64,000 nucleotides of DNA from an uncultured Prevotellaceae bacterium. GTDB taxonomy: Bacteria > Bacteroidota > Bacteroidia > Bacteroidales > Bacteroidaceae. Of this stretch, positions 7,786 through 16,434 are shown in pieces; within the stretch, counting starts at the first letter, position 1, and the number at the start of each line of letters is the position of its first letter. Location: NCBI GenBank assembly GCA_947168395.1, contig CAMVLT010000015.1, positions 1 to 64,000 of the forward strand. Reading direction: 5' to 3'. The translations under genes were made by a program, and so were the position numbers. The notes beneath the pieces were generated by a model. The model worked only from the letters and a program-made list of their open reading frames with translations. It ran no database searches and was not told the DNA's origin.

Positions 7786-8775
7786 ATGAAGATACTGCAT
7801 CTATACCCCGAAGACGACCAGCTGATTGCCCGTCATGTGAAAATGCTCGACAGCGGCAGTCCTGATGCAGCCCCCGACATCGTACACATACATGGCTGCT
7901 GGCAGTACAAAGTGGTGAGGCAGGCCATGCACTATCACCGTCAAGGGGCACGTATCGTGTTCACACCCCATGGCGGTCTGGAGCCTTGGATTATCAGCGA
8001 ACGCCGGCTGAGCGAGAAACTGAGTAAGACCCTGCTGTGGCAACGCCGCATGGCTGAGTATTCCTACGTCATGATAGCCCAAGGCAACATGGAAGCCGAG
8101 GCCCTGCGCAAGTTGGGATGGAACCCGCGCATCGAGATTGTACGCAATGCGGTGGTCACCAACTCCATCACCCCGGAAGCCATGGCCCAGCAGACAAGAG
8201 AAGTCTACCGCAAGGTGATGGACTCCAATACGCTGGAGCTGATGTCGGACGACACAAGGCAGCTCATGTCGCTGCTGTTGAAAGCGGGCATCACCGGCGA
8301 CGAACGGTGGATTACCAGTCGGCTGCCCGACATTGATGAGCGCGAGTGGCGGCGGCTCTTGGTGTATGCCGACCATGAGAATGTACGTACCACCATTGAT
8401 GGCGGCACCCATGTGCTTGGACTCCGTGAACCATACATCGAGACCGGCAAGATAAAAAGCTACCTGCCAACGGACTACCGGCTGCCCAAGGTGGAAGCCC
8501 ACGACGTGGCGGGTATTGTCAGAGAGATGCAACGCGGCCAGCTGACCCTGCGGCATTTTGTGGAACTGGACCGTGCCCTGCGGCGTGACAACGTGCAGGA
8601 CGACTGGCTTTGCGAGACGCTCGATGAAGGACACCTGCTGAAGTACTTCCGCCGACTGCTCCAACTGCTCAGTGAACTGACGGGACTTGACGAGGGCTTC
8701 ATGCCTGCCGTCCCCATCAACGACAGAAAGACACAGACGATACGCCATCATTTAGCTAATCACTTGAGAATATGA
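7786..8775 (+). CDS. Glycosyltransferase-4-like N-terminal domain protein
   Basis: 329 residues. The first 130 resemble the acceptor half of GT-B enzymes (PDIVHIHGCWQYKV, then RIVFTPHGGLEPWII and NPRIEIVRNAVV). The remaining 200 residues do not show the expected donor-sugar half with its E-x7-E motif; instead they are helical and charged (DDTRQLMSLLLKAGITGDERWITSR). It may be a degenerate transferase or a protein with a new C-terminal domain. Its stop overlaps the fbp start by four bases. Confidence 0.6.
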   Translation: MKILHLYPEDDQLIARHVKMLDSGSPDAAPDIVHIHGCWQYKVVRQAMHYHRQGARIVFTPHGGLEPWIISERRLSEKLSKTLLWQRRMAEYSYVMIAQGNMEAEALRKLGWNPRIEIVRNAVVTNSITPEAMAQQTREVYRKVMDSNTLELMSDDTRQLMSLLLKAGITGDERWITSRLPDIDEREWRRLLVYADHENVRTTIDGGTHVLGLREPYIETGKIKSYLPTDYRLPKVEAHDVAGIVREMQRGQLTLRHFVELDRALRRDNVQDDWLCETLDEGHLLKYFRRLLQLLSELTGLDEGFMPAVPINDRKTQTIRHHLANHLRI

Positions 8776-10742
8776 ATACTACAGATATGCACTACCTGAA
8801 CCTGCTGTCGCAATCGTTCCCGACGGTGGCCGACGCAGCAAAGGAAATCATCAACCTCGAGGCTATTATGAACTTGCCTAAGGGCACCGAGCACTTTCTG
8901 GCCGACATCCACGGCGAGAACGAGGCTTTCGAGCATGTGCTGAAGAATGCCTCGGGCAACATCAAACGCAAGGTGGGCGAGATATTCGGCAACAGCATCC
9001 GTGAGTCAGAGAAGAAGGAGCTGTGTACGCTCATCTATTACCCCGAACAGAAACTGGAACTGGTGAAAGCCGTCGACCACGACATTGACGACTGGTATCA
9101 CATCACCATCCATCAGCTGGTGAAGGTATGCCGCGACGTATCGTCGAAATACACCCGTTCGAAGGTGCGCAAGTCGCTGCCCGAAGAGTTCTCCTATATT
9201 ATTGAGGAACTGTTGCATGAGCGTACTGACGACCAGGACAAGGCTGCCTACGTAGCCGTCATCGTCGACTCCATCATCTCCACCGGACGTGCCGATGACT
9301 TCATCTGTGCCCTGTGCAACGTTATCCAGCGATTGGCCATCGACCAGCTGCACATACTTGGCGACATCTACGACCGAGGCCCCGGTGCCCACATCATCAT
9401 GGATGTCATGCGCCGCTACCAGTCGTGGGACATCCAGTGGGGAAACCACGACATACTCTGGATGGGAGCCGCAGCAGGCAACGACGCCTGCATCTGTAAC
9501 GTGCTGCGACTCTCGCTGCGTTATGCCAACCTTGCTACTCTTGAAGACGGATACGGCATCAACCTCGTGCCCTTGGCCACCTTTGCCTTGGAGACCTATG
9601 GCGACGACCCTTGTGAAGAGTTTGTTCCCGTGCTGCTGAAGGACACGAAGATGGACGAGAAAACCCTGCTGCTGACTGCCAAGATGCACAAGGCTATCAG
9701 CGTCATACAGTTCAAGGAGGAAGCCCGCATATTCCACCGCCGTCCCGAGTGGCAGATGGAAGACCGTTGCCTGTTGGAAGCCATCGACCCCGAGGCCAAG
9801 ACATGCACCCTCGACGGCCGGAAGTACACCATGAGGTCGTGCAACTTCCCAACGGTATTTCCCACAGGACCAGTCAGTTATGACCTCACCCCCGAGGAGG
9901 CAGACCTCATGCAGAAGCTGCACCACTCGTTCCGTGTCTCAGAGAAGTTGCGCAAGCACATTCGCACCATCCTGAGTCACGGCTGTATGTACAACATTTG
10001 CAACCAGAACCTGCTCTACCACGCCTCGGTGCCCCTCAACGACGACGGTTCGCTGAAGAATGTCGAGATTATGGGGCAGTACTATCAGGGACGTAAGCTG
10101 ATGGAGTACATCGGCCAGCTGGTACGTGCAGCCTTTGAGAACGACACCGAGGCCGAGCTGAGGGCCTACGCCAAGGACTACTTCCTCTATCTGTGGTGTG
10201 GCAAGGACTCGCCGCTGTTCGACAAGTCGAAGATGGCAACCTTCGAACGCTACTTCCTGACCGACCGCGAGACCTACAAGGAAGAGAAAGGCGCCTACTT
10301 CCGGCTACGCAACAACGAGGAGGTGTGCGACCGTATACTCGATGCCTTCGGGGTAGAGGGCCAGAACCGGCACATCATCAACGGCCACGTGCCCGTCCAT
10401 GCCTCTAAGGGTGAAAACCCCATTAAGGCCGGCGGCAAACTCATGGTCATCGACGGCGGCTTCTCGGAGGCTTACCATTCCGAGACCGGCATTGCCGGCT
10501 ACACGCTCATCTACCACAGTCGCGGTTTCCAGCTCGTGCAGCACGAACCGTTCACCTCGACCAAGGACGCTATCATGAGGGGTACCGACATCAAGTCGAC
10601 GACCCAGATTGTGGAAATGTCGGCCCACCGCATGCTCGTGGCCGATACTGATAAGGGTGAAGAATTGCGCGAGCAAATCAACGACCTGAAGCAGTTGCTC
10701 CACGCCTATCGCCACGGTATCATCAAGGAGAAACGTAACTAA
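8772..10742 (+). CDS. fbp: Fructose-1,6-bisphosphatase, class 3
   Basis: 656 residues, normal for the class 3 enzyme of Firmicutes and Bacteroidota, which hydrolyses fructose 1,6-bisphosphate in gluconeogenesis. Calcineurin-like metal motifs are visible: DIHGENEAF near residue 46, LGDIYDRGPG near 198 and WGNHDILWMG near 224, with NGHVPVH near 540. It overlaps the preceding gene by four bases (ATGA) and is followed by a C4-dicarboxylate carrier. Confidence 0.96.
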   Translation: MNTTDMHYLNLLSQSFPTVADAAKEIINLEAIMNLPKGTEHFLADIHGENEAFEHVLKNASGNIKRKVGEIFGNSIRESEKKELCTLIYYPEQKLELVKAVDHDIDDWYHITIHQLVKVCRDVSSKYTRSKVRKSLPEEFSYIIEELLHERTDDQDKAAYVAVIVDSIISTGRADDFICALCNVIQRLAIDQLHILGDIYDRGPGAHIIMDVMRRYQSWDIQWGNHDILWMGAAAGNDACICNVLRLSLRYANLATLEDGYGINLVPLATFALETYGDDPCEEFVPVLLKDTKMDEKTLLLTAKMHKAISVIQFKEEARIFHRRPEWQMEDRCLLEAIDPEAKTCTLDGRKYTMRSCNFPTVFPTGPVSYDLTPEEADLMQKLHHSFRVSEKLRKHIRTILSHGCMYNICNQNLLYHASVPLNDDGSLKNVEIMGQYYQGRKLMEYIGQLVRAAFENDTEAELRAYAKDYFLYLWCGKDSPLFDKSKMATFERYFLTDRETYKEEKGAYFRLRNNEEVCDRILDAFGVEGQNRHIINGHVPVHASKGENPIKAGGKLMVIDGGFSEAYHSETGIAGYTLIYHSRGFQLVQHEPFTSTKDAIMRGTDIKSTTQIVEMSAHRMLVADTDKGEELREQINDLKQLLHAYRHGIIKEKRN

Positions 10743-10763
10743 ATTCCTAAAACAATATCAATT

Positions 10764-12098
10764 ATGATTACAGTATCAATGATTCTCCAGCTCTGCATCG
10801 TGCTCGGTGCACTCTGGGTAGGCTCACGCTACGGCTCGCTGGCGCTCGGTGCCATCTCGGGCATAGGTCTTGCCATCCTTGTGTTCGGTTTCGGATTGAA
10901 GCCTGGTACTCCGCCAACCGACGTTATCTACATCATCATCGCTGCAGTAACCTGTGCAGGTATCATGCAGGCTTCGGGTGGTATGGACTGGCTCATCCAG
11001 ATTGCCGAACGGCTGCTGCGCAAACATCCCGACCGCATCACCTTCCTGGCACCCTTATGCACTTTCTTCCTGACGGTGCTCGTCGGTACTGGTCACGTGG
11101 TCTACACACTGATGCCTATCATCTGCGACATTGCCCTGAAGAAAAACATCCGTCCTGAGCGTCCATGCGGTGTGGCCTCTATCGCCTCGCAGGTTGGTAT
11201 CACCTGTTCGCCCATTGCCGCTGCTGTGGTGGCCTTTGTCACCATCTCCAACGAGAACGGCTTCGATATCACTATTCCGAAGGTGCTGATGATTTCCATA
11301 CCGGCATGTATTTGCGGACTGATGGCTGCCGCCGCTGCCAGCTACCATCGCGGACTCGACCTCGACAAAGACCCGCTGTTCCAGGCCAAGCTAAAGGATC
11401 CCGAGTATTATAACTACATCTACGGCAACTCGGCTACCACGCTCGACAAGGATATTGCCCGTGAGTCGAAGAACGCTGTGTTCGTATTCCTTGCCGCTTT
11501 GCTGGTCATTGTCATGTTTGCTATCTTCCCCTCGCTGCTGCCCTCGTGGGACGGTAAGGCGCTGAAGATGAACATTGTCATCCAAATCGTGATGATTTCC
11601 GCTGCTGCCCTCATGATTATCTTCTGCAGGGCAAAGCCCAAGAAGGCTGTGGCAGGTCCTGTATGGCAGTCGGGTATGGTGGCCGTTGTGGCTATCTACG
11701 GTATTGCCTGGCTGGCCGACACTTACTTCTCCAATTACCTCGACGAGATGAAGCTGATGCTGGCCGACGTCGTCAGCGCCTATCCTTGGTCTATCGCCCT
11801 GGTGTTCTTCCTCGTCTCGGTGCTCATCAACTCCCAGGGTGCTGTGGTGGTGGCCATGCTGCCGTTGGCCTACCAGTTGGGTATTGCCGGCCCCGTGCTG
11901 CTTGGCGTCTTGCCGTCGGTCTATGGTTACTTCTTTATTCCCAACTATCCCTCGGACATTGCCACAGTAAACTTCGACCGTTCGGGCACTACGGTCATCG
12001 GTAAGTACCTGCTGAACCACTCGTTCATGATGCCTGGTCTCATCTGTGTATCCACGTCGACCGTCGTTGCTTACCTGCTTACGCGATTATTCTATTAA
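10764..12098 (+). CDS. dcuB: Anaerobic C4-dicarboxylate transporter (Dcu family)
   Basis: 444 residues with about 11 hydrophobic segments and the Dcu-family features TGHVVYTLMPIICDIALKKNIRPERP near residue 112 and PNYPSDIATVNFDRSGTTVIGKY near 393. Dcu carriers exchange fumarate, malate or aspartate for succinate in the inner membrane; succinate is a main fermentation end product of Prevotella. It lies 21 bases after fbp. Whether it is DcuA or DcuB by specificity cannot be told from sequence alone. Confidence 0.92.
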   Translation: MITVSMILQLCIVLGALWVGSRYGSLALGAISGIGLAILVFGFGLKPGTPPTDVIYIIIAAVTCAGIMQASGGMDWLIQIAERLLRKHPDRITFLAPLCTFFLTVLVGTGHVVYTLMPIICDIALKKNIRPERPCGVASIASQVGITCSPIAAAVVAFVTISNENGFDITIPKVLMISIPACICGLMAAAAASYHRGLDLDKDPLFQAKLKDPEYYNYIYGNSATTLDKDIARESKNAVFVFLAALLVIVMFAIFPSLLPSWDGKALKMNIVIQIVMISAAALMIIFCRAKPKKAVAGPVWQSGMVAVVAIYGIAWLADTYFSNYLDEMKLMLADVVSAYPWSIALVFFLVSVLINSQGAVVVAMLPLAYQLGIAGPVLLGVLPSVYGYFFIPNYPSDIATVNFDRSGTTVIGKYLLNHSFMMPGLICVSTSTVVAYLLTRLFY

Positions 12099-12109
12099 AG
12101 GGAAAAGTG

Positions 12110-12144
12110 AATAGTGAAAAGTGAAAAATTCACTTTTCACTATT
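12110..12144. terminator. Bidirectional hairpin between convergent dcuB and walJ
   Basis: Perfect 16-base arms (12110-12125 and 12129-12144) around an AAA loop, built from AGTGAAA-type 7-mer repeats in inverted order. It reaches into the stop codon of the minus-strand gene at 12143-12145. Confidence 0.8.
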
Positions 12145-12943
12145 ACCTCAATTCAAACACTCCCGTCGGCGTGTTCCGCTTCAGGACTTCCAGCTCGAAG
12201 TCCTTTCCGGCCACTATGCCGTAGCTTCTCAGCTCCTGCTCTACCGTCTTGCGGGCCAGTTCAGGGTGGTTGTTCTCCTCGCTGAGGTGGCACAGCCATA
12301 CGTGCTTCAGCCGTTCCGTCATGTTCTCGGCAAGTGCCTTGGCGCAGTCCTTGTTGCTCAGATGGCCCGTACTGCTCATGATGCGCTCCTTCAGGTGCAT
12401 CGGGTAGGGGCCGTGCTTCAGCATCTCCACGTCGTGGTTAGCCTCTATCACCAAGTAGTCAGCTTTTGAAATGTAGGTGCCTATCTCTTCGGTGATGCTT
12501 CCTGCGTCGGTAATGATGCAGAACGTGATGCCCTCTGCCTCAATCTGGTAGCCCACATTGTCGGTGGCATCATGAGGCACGCTGAACGGGGTGACGCGGA
12601 AGTCGCCCAACTCCAAAGGCTCGCCCGCCACGATGCGGCACTTCATCTCCGGCTTCAGCTTGCGCTGCACGCAGTAGTTGCGCTCAATGCCGTTATGCAC
12701 CTTTGCCGTGGCGTGGACGGGCAACATTAACTCATGACTGATGCTCCCTACCGACTTGATGTGGTCGGCATGGTCGTGGGTAATCAGCACGTAGTGTATG
12801 GAACTAAAGCTCAGGCCATAGTCCTTGAATTGCTTTTTGAGCGTCCTTATACCTACACCAATATCTATTATCAAACCATCCGTTTCGGTAAAGAGATAGT
12901 AGCAATTGCCGCTGCTGCCGCTTCCAAAGGATATAAATTTTAG
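12143..12943 (-). CDS. MBL-fold metallo-hydrolase (YycJ/WalJ-like)
   Basis: 266 residues from the ATG at 12943, chosen because it begins MLKFISFGSGSSGNCYY as in the family; an upstream in-frame ATG at 12967 falls in the promoter box. The zinc motif THDHADH is present near residue 55, and further ligands appear at PHDATDN and ITDAGS. YycJ-type proteins are cytosolic hydrolases implicated in wall/division homeostasis and DNA repair in other bacteria. Confidence 0.88.
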   Translation of the reverse strand, partial: LKFISFGSGSSGNCYYLFTETDGLIIDIGVGIRTLKKQFKDYGLSFSSIHYVLITHDHADHIKSVGSISHELMLPVHATAKVHNGIERNYCVQRKLKPEMKCRIVAGEPLELGDFRVTPFSVPHDATDNVGYQIEAEGITFCIITDAGSITEEIGTYISKADYLVIEANHDVEMLKHGPYPMHLKERIMSSTGHLSNKDCAKALAENMTERLKHVWLCHLSEENNHPELARKTVEQELRSYGIVAGKDFELEVLKRNTPTGVFELR

Positions 12944-12964
12944 CATTTTAGTTGTTATTTTCTG

Positions 12965-12972
12965 CAAAAGTA
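12965..12972 (-). promoter_or_regulatory. -7 promoter box for the walJ-like gene
   Basis: TACTTTTG on the minus strand, 22 bases before the chosen start at 12943. Confidence 0.55.
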
Positions 12973-12977
12973 CAAAA

Positions 12978-13005
12978 TAATTGATAATTGATAATTGATA
13001 ATTGA
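12978..13005. repeat. Four tandem TAATTGA heptamers
   Basis: Four exact 7-base units (12978, 12985, 12992, 12999) in the divergent promoter region between the walJ-like gene and the lipoprotein gene. Confidence 0.9.
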
Positions 13006-13016
13006 CAATTATTTCT

Positions 13017-13024
13017 TACCTTTG
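13017..13024 (+). promoter_or_regulatory. -7 promoter box for lipoprotein gene
   Basis: TACCTTTG, 22 bases before the ATG at 13046. Confidence 0.6.
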
Positions 13025-13045
13025 TACTTTATTAAGATTTATGAC

Positions 13046-13516
13046 ATGAAGAAAACATCATTTCTTGCCCTTGGCATCCTGCTGCTGACGTCCTGTCTCG
13101 AACAGGAGCCCGTCCCCAATGCCGAAGCCCGCAACCGGGTGCAGGCCTTTGCCGAGGCCTACTTCAACTACGACTTCCAGCGGGCCGCCGAACTCGTTAC
13201 CCCCGAGTCTATGAAGTGGCTGCGCTTTGCTGCGTCGAACATCACCCAGCAAGACATTGACATGCTCAATGCCCAAGAGACGCCGACCGTTGTCGACGTC
13301 ACCGATTATTGGCAAGCACCGGGTGACTCGATGGGCACCGCCACCGTCGAGGTGACCGACTATCTGCAAAAAAAGGCTATCGAGGGCGGCATGCAGCTCA
13401 TCGAAGAAGCCACGTTCCAGCTGACCGTGGTAGAGCGTGAAGGGGTGTATTACGTCAGAATGGAAGGCCTACCGCGAAGTGGAACGCAAAGTCGCGGCTC
13501 AGCCGGGGATGAATGA
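13046..13516 (+). CDS. Small lipoprotein of unknown function
   Basis: 156 residues from MKKTSFLALGILLLTSCLEQ, a lipoprotein signal with the lipidated Cys at about 17. The upstream in-frame ATG at 12995 precedes the promoter box and is rejected. The mature part looks like an NTF2-like or SnoaL-like small alpha+beta domain (RVQAFAEAYFNYDFQRAAELVTPESMKWL), an inference only. The last 62 bases overlap the 3' end of the convergent tamL-like gene. Confidence 0.75.
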   Translation: MKKTSFLALGILLLTSCLEQEPVPNAEARNRVQAFAEAYFNYDFQRAAELVTPESMKWLRFAASNITQQDIDMLNAQETPTVVDVTDYWQAPGDSMGTATVEVTDYLQKKAIEGGMQLIEEATFQLTVVEREGVYYVRMEGLPRSGTQSRGSAGDE

Positions 13517-15671
13517 TGGGGTAGTGCTCTTCGTCCTCATCGGCGTAGGCAGGGTTGACGGCCTTCATGCCTAAGTCGAAGCGCACAATGAAAAAGTCGA
13601 AGTTGAAACGGAAACCCATGCCGTAGCTGGCCGCCAACTGGCTGGGCAGCTCCCTCAGCGAGAATTTGCCGCCGGGCTGGTCGGCATAGTCGCGCAAGGT
13701 CCAGATGTTGCCCGCATCAACAAACAAGGCACCGTCAAGCTTCCAGAACAGGTGCGTGCGGAATTCCGCATTCAGGTCCAGCTTCATGTCGCCCGTCTGG
13801 TTGATGAAGTCTATACGCCCGTCGTGGCCCTTGTACTTGCCGGGGCCGAGTCCTCTCACCGACCATCCCCTGACCGAGTTGGCACCGCCCGAGAAGTAAC
13901 GCTTCTCGAAAGGTAGCAGGGTGGAGTTACCGTAAGGATAGGCAATGCCTAACCCTACGTGCAGTACCAGCTGGTTGGAGTAGTCTAACCGTATGTTCCG
14001 AGTGATGTCGATGTCACCTTTTATATATTGCGCGTAGGCGATGTTGAACACCTGCCGCTGGCCCTGGTCGTTCTGTGTGGCATCAATCAGTCTCGATATC
14101 GCGTCCAGTCCGTTGCCCGACGTCTCGAGGTTCGTCTTCAGCGCTATCCGTCCGTTGTTGTAGGCAAAGCCGAAGCCCAGTTTCGTGATGAACAGGTCCT
14201 GATAGTTGTAGCGCAGGATGGCATTGCGTGACGACACGTCGGCCAGGTACAGGTCGTGGAACGTCTTGCTTATCCAGGGCATGAATACGTAGTTGATGTC
14301 TATCAGGTCAAGCTGGTACTGTATGTTCTTGTCCAGCGGTGTCCAGCGGTAGCGCCATGCTGCCGATACCAGCCGCCGGTGGAACTCGGGACGGTCTTGC
14401 AGGTCGTAGAGCAGCGACACCTCGCTCGTGGCGTTCACCCGTCGGCGCAGGTCGTAGCTTAAGAAAGGCATGAGGAATCGCGGGAACTTCAGCCTCGTCT
14501 CCACGCTGTACTCTATGAAGTCCTGGTTGCTGTAGCCCTCCAGTCCCTTGATGGCTTCGTAGGCTCCACGCAACTCTATCGACAGGTTCTCGGACCCGTG
14601 GAACACGTTGCGGTTCTGGTAGGTCAGCGATGCCGCTGCTCCCAGGTCGCCCGACGTGTTGGTGCCCTCCGGCTGGAAGCTCAGGGTCGAGGGCTTGTTG
14701 GTCTGCAGCTGAATCTTGCAGTCCAAGAGTGCCGTGTCGGGCACCTCGCGGAAGCTGATGTTCGTATATTTCACCGCCCCCAAGCGGCCGAAGTGGGTGT
14801 AGGTGTTCTGTAGTCCGCTGCCCGAGTAGTAGTCGCCCGGCCGGATGTAGGTGCTCTCCGTGAGCACCTTTTTGCGGAGGTGTATCACGGTGTCATTGGG
14901 TGAGCCGCTCTCGTAGTCCACGCTTCTCATCTTGTACCTCGTGTGCAGCGTGTCGACGCCCCCGGCCGTCTTGTTGGCAGCCAGCAGCAGCTTCACGTTC
15001 ACCCGGCGGTTGCCGCCCAGGGTGTCGGCCTCGTAGCGTATGTATTCCTTGTGAAACCTGTAGTAGCCCTTGTCGTTCAGCAGCGTCGTGATGCGCTTGC
15101 GCTCCCGGTCAAGGTTGTCGGCTATAAACTGCTGGCCCGTCTGCAGTCCCCACATCTTCGGATTGTCTAATTGCAGGAGGCTGACTATTCCCTCGTCGGC
15201 TATCTGGTAGTCAACGTTGCCTAAGTAATAAGGTTCGCCGGGGTACAGTTTGTAGATAGCTTTCAGCTTCTTGCCCTTCGCCTTTGTCCACAGTTCCACG
15301 CGGCCGTCGAAGTAGCCGTTGTTGCGCAGCATCTGCTGCAGGTCGTTGCACGTCTGCGCCGCCATAGTCGAGTCGTATATCACCGGCTGTTCGCCCATGC
15401 CGCGCAGCAGGCGGTTCATCCACTTCGTTGAGTCGCGGCCCGACAGCGAGTAGGTCATCAGCGGCAGTTTGGCCACCGAGAGCCATTGCGCATTGGCCTG
15501 CTGGCGCACGTAGTTTTTCATGCGGGTGGGGGTGATGTCCCTGTTGTGGCCGTCCACCGTCACCTTTACCTCGTCGAGCAGGTACTGTCCGTCGGGCACG
15601 TACTTCGTCTCCGCACACCCGGCCAGCAGCACCGCCGCAAACAGCAACTTCAGACCACGACCTCTCATCAC
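13455..15671 (-). CDS. TamL-type BamA/TamA-family outer membrane lipoprotein
   Basis: 738 residues. Signal LKLLFAAVLLAGCAETKYVPDG gives a lipidated Cys near 19, the defining feature of Bacteroidota TamL (a TamA-like lipoprotein). POTRA-like segments follow (DEVKVTVDGHN, PYYLGNVDYQIADEG, RKRITTLLNDKGYYRF), and the C-terminal half is a 16-strand-type Omp85 barrel with the conserved KRYFSGGANSVRGWSVRGLGPG (the RGF/RGW loop) near 590. It probably takes part with TamB in outer-membrane assembly or lipid transport. Its C-terminus ends in Phe, as usual for barrels. Confidence 0.92.
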   Translation of the reverse strand: MMRGRGLKLLFAAVLLAGCAETKYVPDGQYLLDEVKVTVDGHNRDITPTRMKNYVRQQANAQWLSVAKLPLMTYSLSGRDSTKWMNRLLRGMGEQPVIYDSTMAAQTCNDLQQMLRNNGYFDGRVELWTKAKGKKLKAIYKLYPGEPYYLGNVDYQIADEGIVSLLQLDNPKMWGLQTGQQFIADNLDRERKRITTLLNDKGYYRFHKEYIRYEADTLGGNRRVNVKLLLAANKTAGGVDTLHTRYKMRSVDYESGSPNDTVIHLRKKVLTESTYIRPGDYYSGSGLQNTYTHFGRLGAVKYTNISFREVPDTALLDCKIQLQTNKPSTLSFQPEGTNTSGDLGAAASLTYQNRNVFHGSENLSIELRGAYEAIKGLEGYSNQDFIEYSVETRLKFPRFLMPFLSYDLRRRVNATSEVSLLYDLQDRPEFHRRLVSAAWRYRWTPLDKNIQYQLDLIDINYVFMPWISKTFHDLYLADVSSRNAILRYNYQDLFITKLGFGFAYNNGRIALKTNLETSGNGLDAISRLIDATQNDQGQRQVFNIAYAQYIKGDIDITRNIRLDYSNQLVLHVGLGIAYPYGNSTLLPFEKRYFSGGANSVRGWSVRGLGPGKYKGHDGRIDFINQTGDMKLDLNAEFRTHLFWKLDGALFVDAGNIWTLRDYADQPGGKFSLRELPSQLAASYGMGFRFNFDFFIVRFDLGMKAVNPAYADEDEEHYPIIHPRLSRDFAFHFAVGLPF

Positions 15672-15699
15672 CTCTCACCTTTCACTTCTCACTTCTCCT
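15672..15699. repeat. Period-7 repeat at the trmH-tamL junction
   Basis: Four diverged heptamers (CTCTCAC, CTTTCAC, TTCTCAC, TTCTCCT). They supply the last codons and stop of the upstream methyltransferase gene and the short gap before tamL-like. Confidence 0.7.
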
Positions 15700-16422
15700 G
15701 AATTCCGAGCACACGATAGCAGTAGCCACAGCGACGTTCAGCGACTCGGCTCCGTCGCCCTCCCTGAACGACGGTATGAGCAGCCGGTGGGTGACGCGGC
15801 GGCGCACTTCGGCCGACAGTCCGTTACCCTCGTTGCCCATCACGATGATACCTCTTGCCGACAGCGGCTGGCTGTAGATGTTGTCGCCGTCGAGCAGCGT
15901 GCCGTAGACGGGCGTGTCAGCCGGCAGCCGGTCGAGTAGGGCAGGCAGGTTGGTGTAGCTGATGTTGACCCTTGCTATGCTGCCCATCGTGGCCTGCACC
16001 ACCTTGGGATTCCAGGCGTCGGCGGTGTCTTCGCTGCACACGATGTCGTCGATGCCAAACCAGTCGGCTATGCGGATTATCGTCCCCAGATTGCCGGGGT
16101 CCTGCACGCCGTCGAGGGCGAGTATGATGGAACGTTGAACGTTGAACGTTGAACGTTGAACGTTGGGCAACGGAAACAGGGCCAGCACCTGCTGCGGATG
16201 CTGCAGGAGGCTGATGTGGCGCAACTCGTCGGCGGTAACGCGCTGCACCTCCACCGCCGTCGGCGGCGTGTAGTCGTCGGTGGCAAAGACGGTGGCTGGT
16301 TGCCAGCGGCGCATCAGGTCGCCAACTACCTTTGGCCCCTCGGCCACGAACAAGCCTTCGCGTTGCCTGTATTTCTTCTGTTCCAGCTGCCTTATCAGCT
16401 TTACCTGGTTCTTGCTTATCAT
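15682..16422 (-). CDS. TrmH/SpoU-family RNA methyltransferase
   Basis: 246 residues. The C-terminal SPOUT knot motifs are clear: LDGVQDPGNLGTIIRIADWF near 93, VMGNEGNGLSAEVRRR near 190 and IPSFREGDGAESLNVAVATAI near 215, which bind S-adenosylmethionine and RNA. The N-terminal part is a substrate-binding domain (KNQVKLIRQLEQKKYRQREGLFVAEG). Such enzymes 2'-O-methylate rRNA or tRNA ribose; the exact target is unknown. Between the domains five AACGTTG heptamers encode NVQRSTFNVQRS, an insertion not expected in the family. Confidence 0.92.
   Translation of the reverse strand: MISKNQVKLIRQLEQKKYRQREGLFVAEGPKVVGDLMRRWQPATVFATDDYTPPTAVEVQRVTADELRHISLLQHPQQVLALFPLPNVQRSTFNVQRSIILALDGVQDPGNLGTIIRIADWFGIDDIVCSEDTADAWNPKVVQATMGSIARVNISYTNLPALLDRLPADTPVYGTLLDGDNIYSQPLSARGIIVMGNEGNGLSAEVRRRVTHRLLIPSFREGDGAESLNVAVATAIVCSEFRRSEK
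16131..16165. repeat. Five tandem AACGTTG heptamers inside the SpoU methyltransferase gene
   Basis: Exact units start at 16131, 16138, 16145, 16152 and 16159. Seven is not a multiple of three, so gain or loss of one unit would shift the reading frame. Confidence 0.95.
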
Positions 16423-16434
16423 GCTTTGTTCTTC

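Noticed and set aside
8118..10715. Long antisense frames across fbp and the glycosyltransferase genes
   Set aside because: fbp has all catalytic motifs in the plus frame; the antisense frames are compositional shadows.
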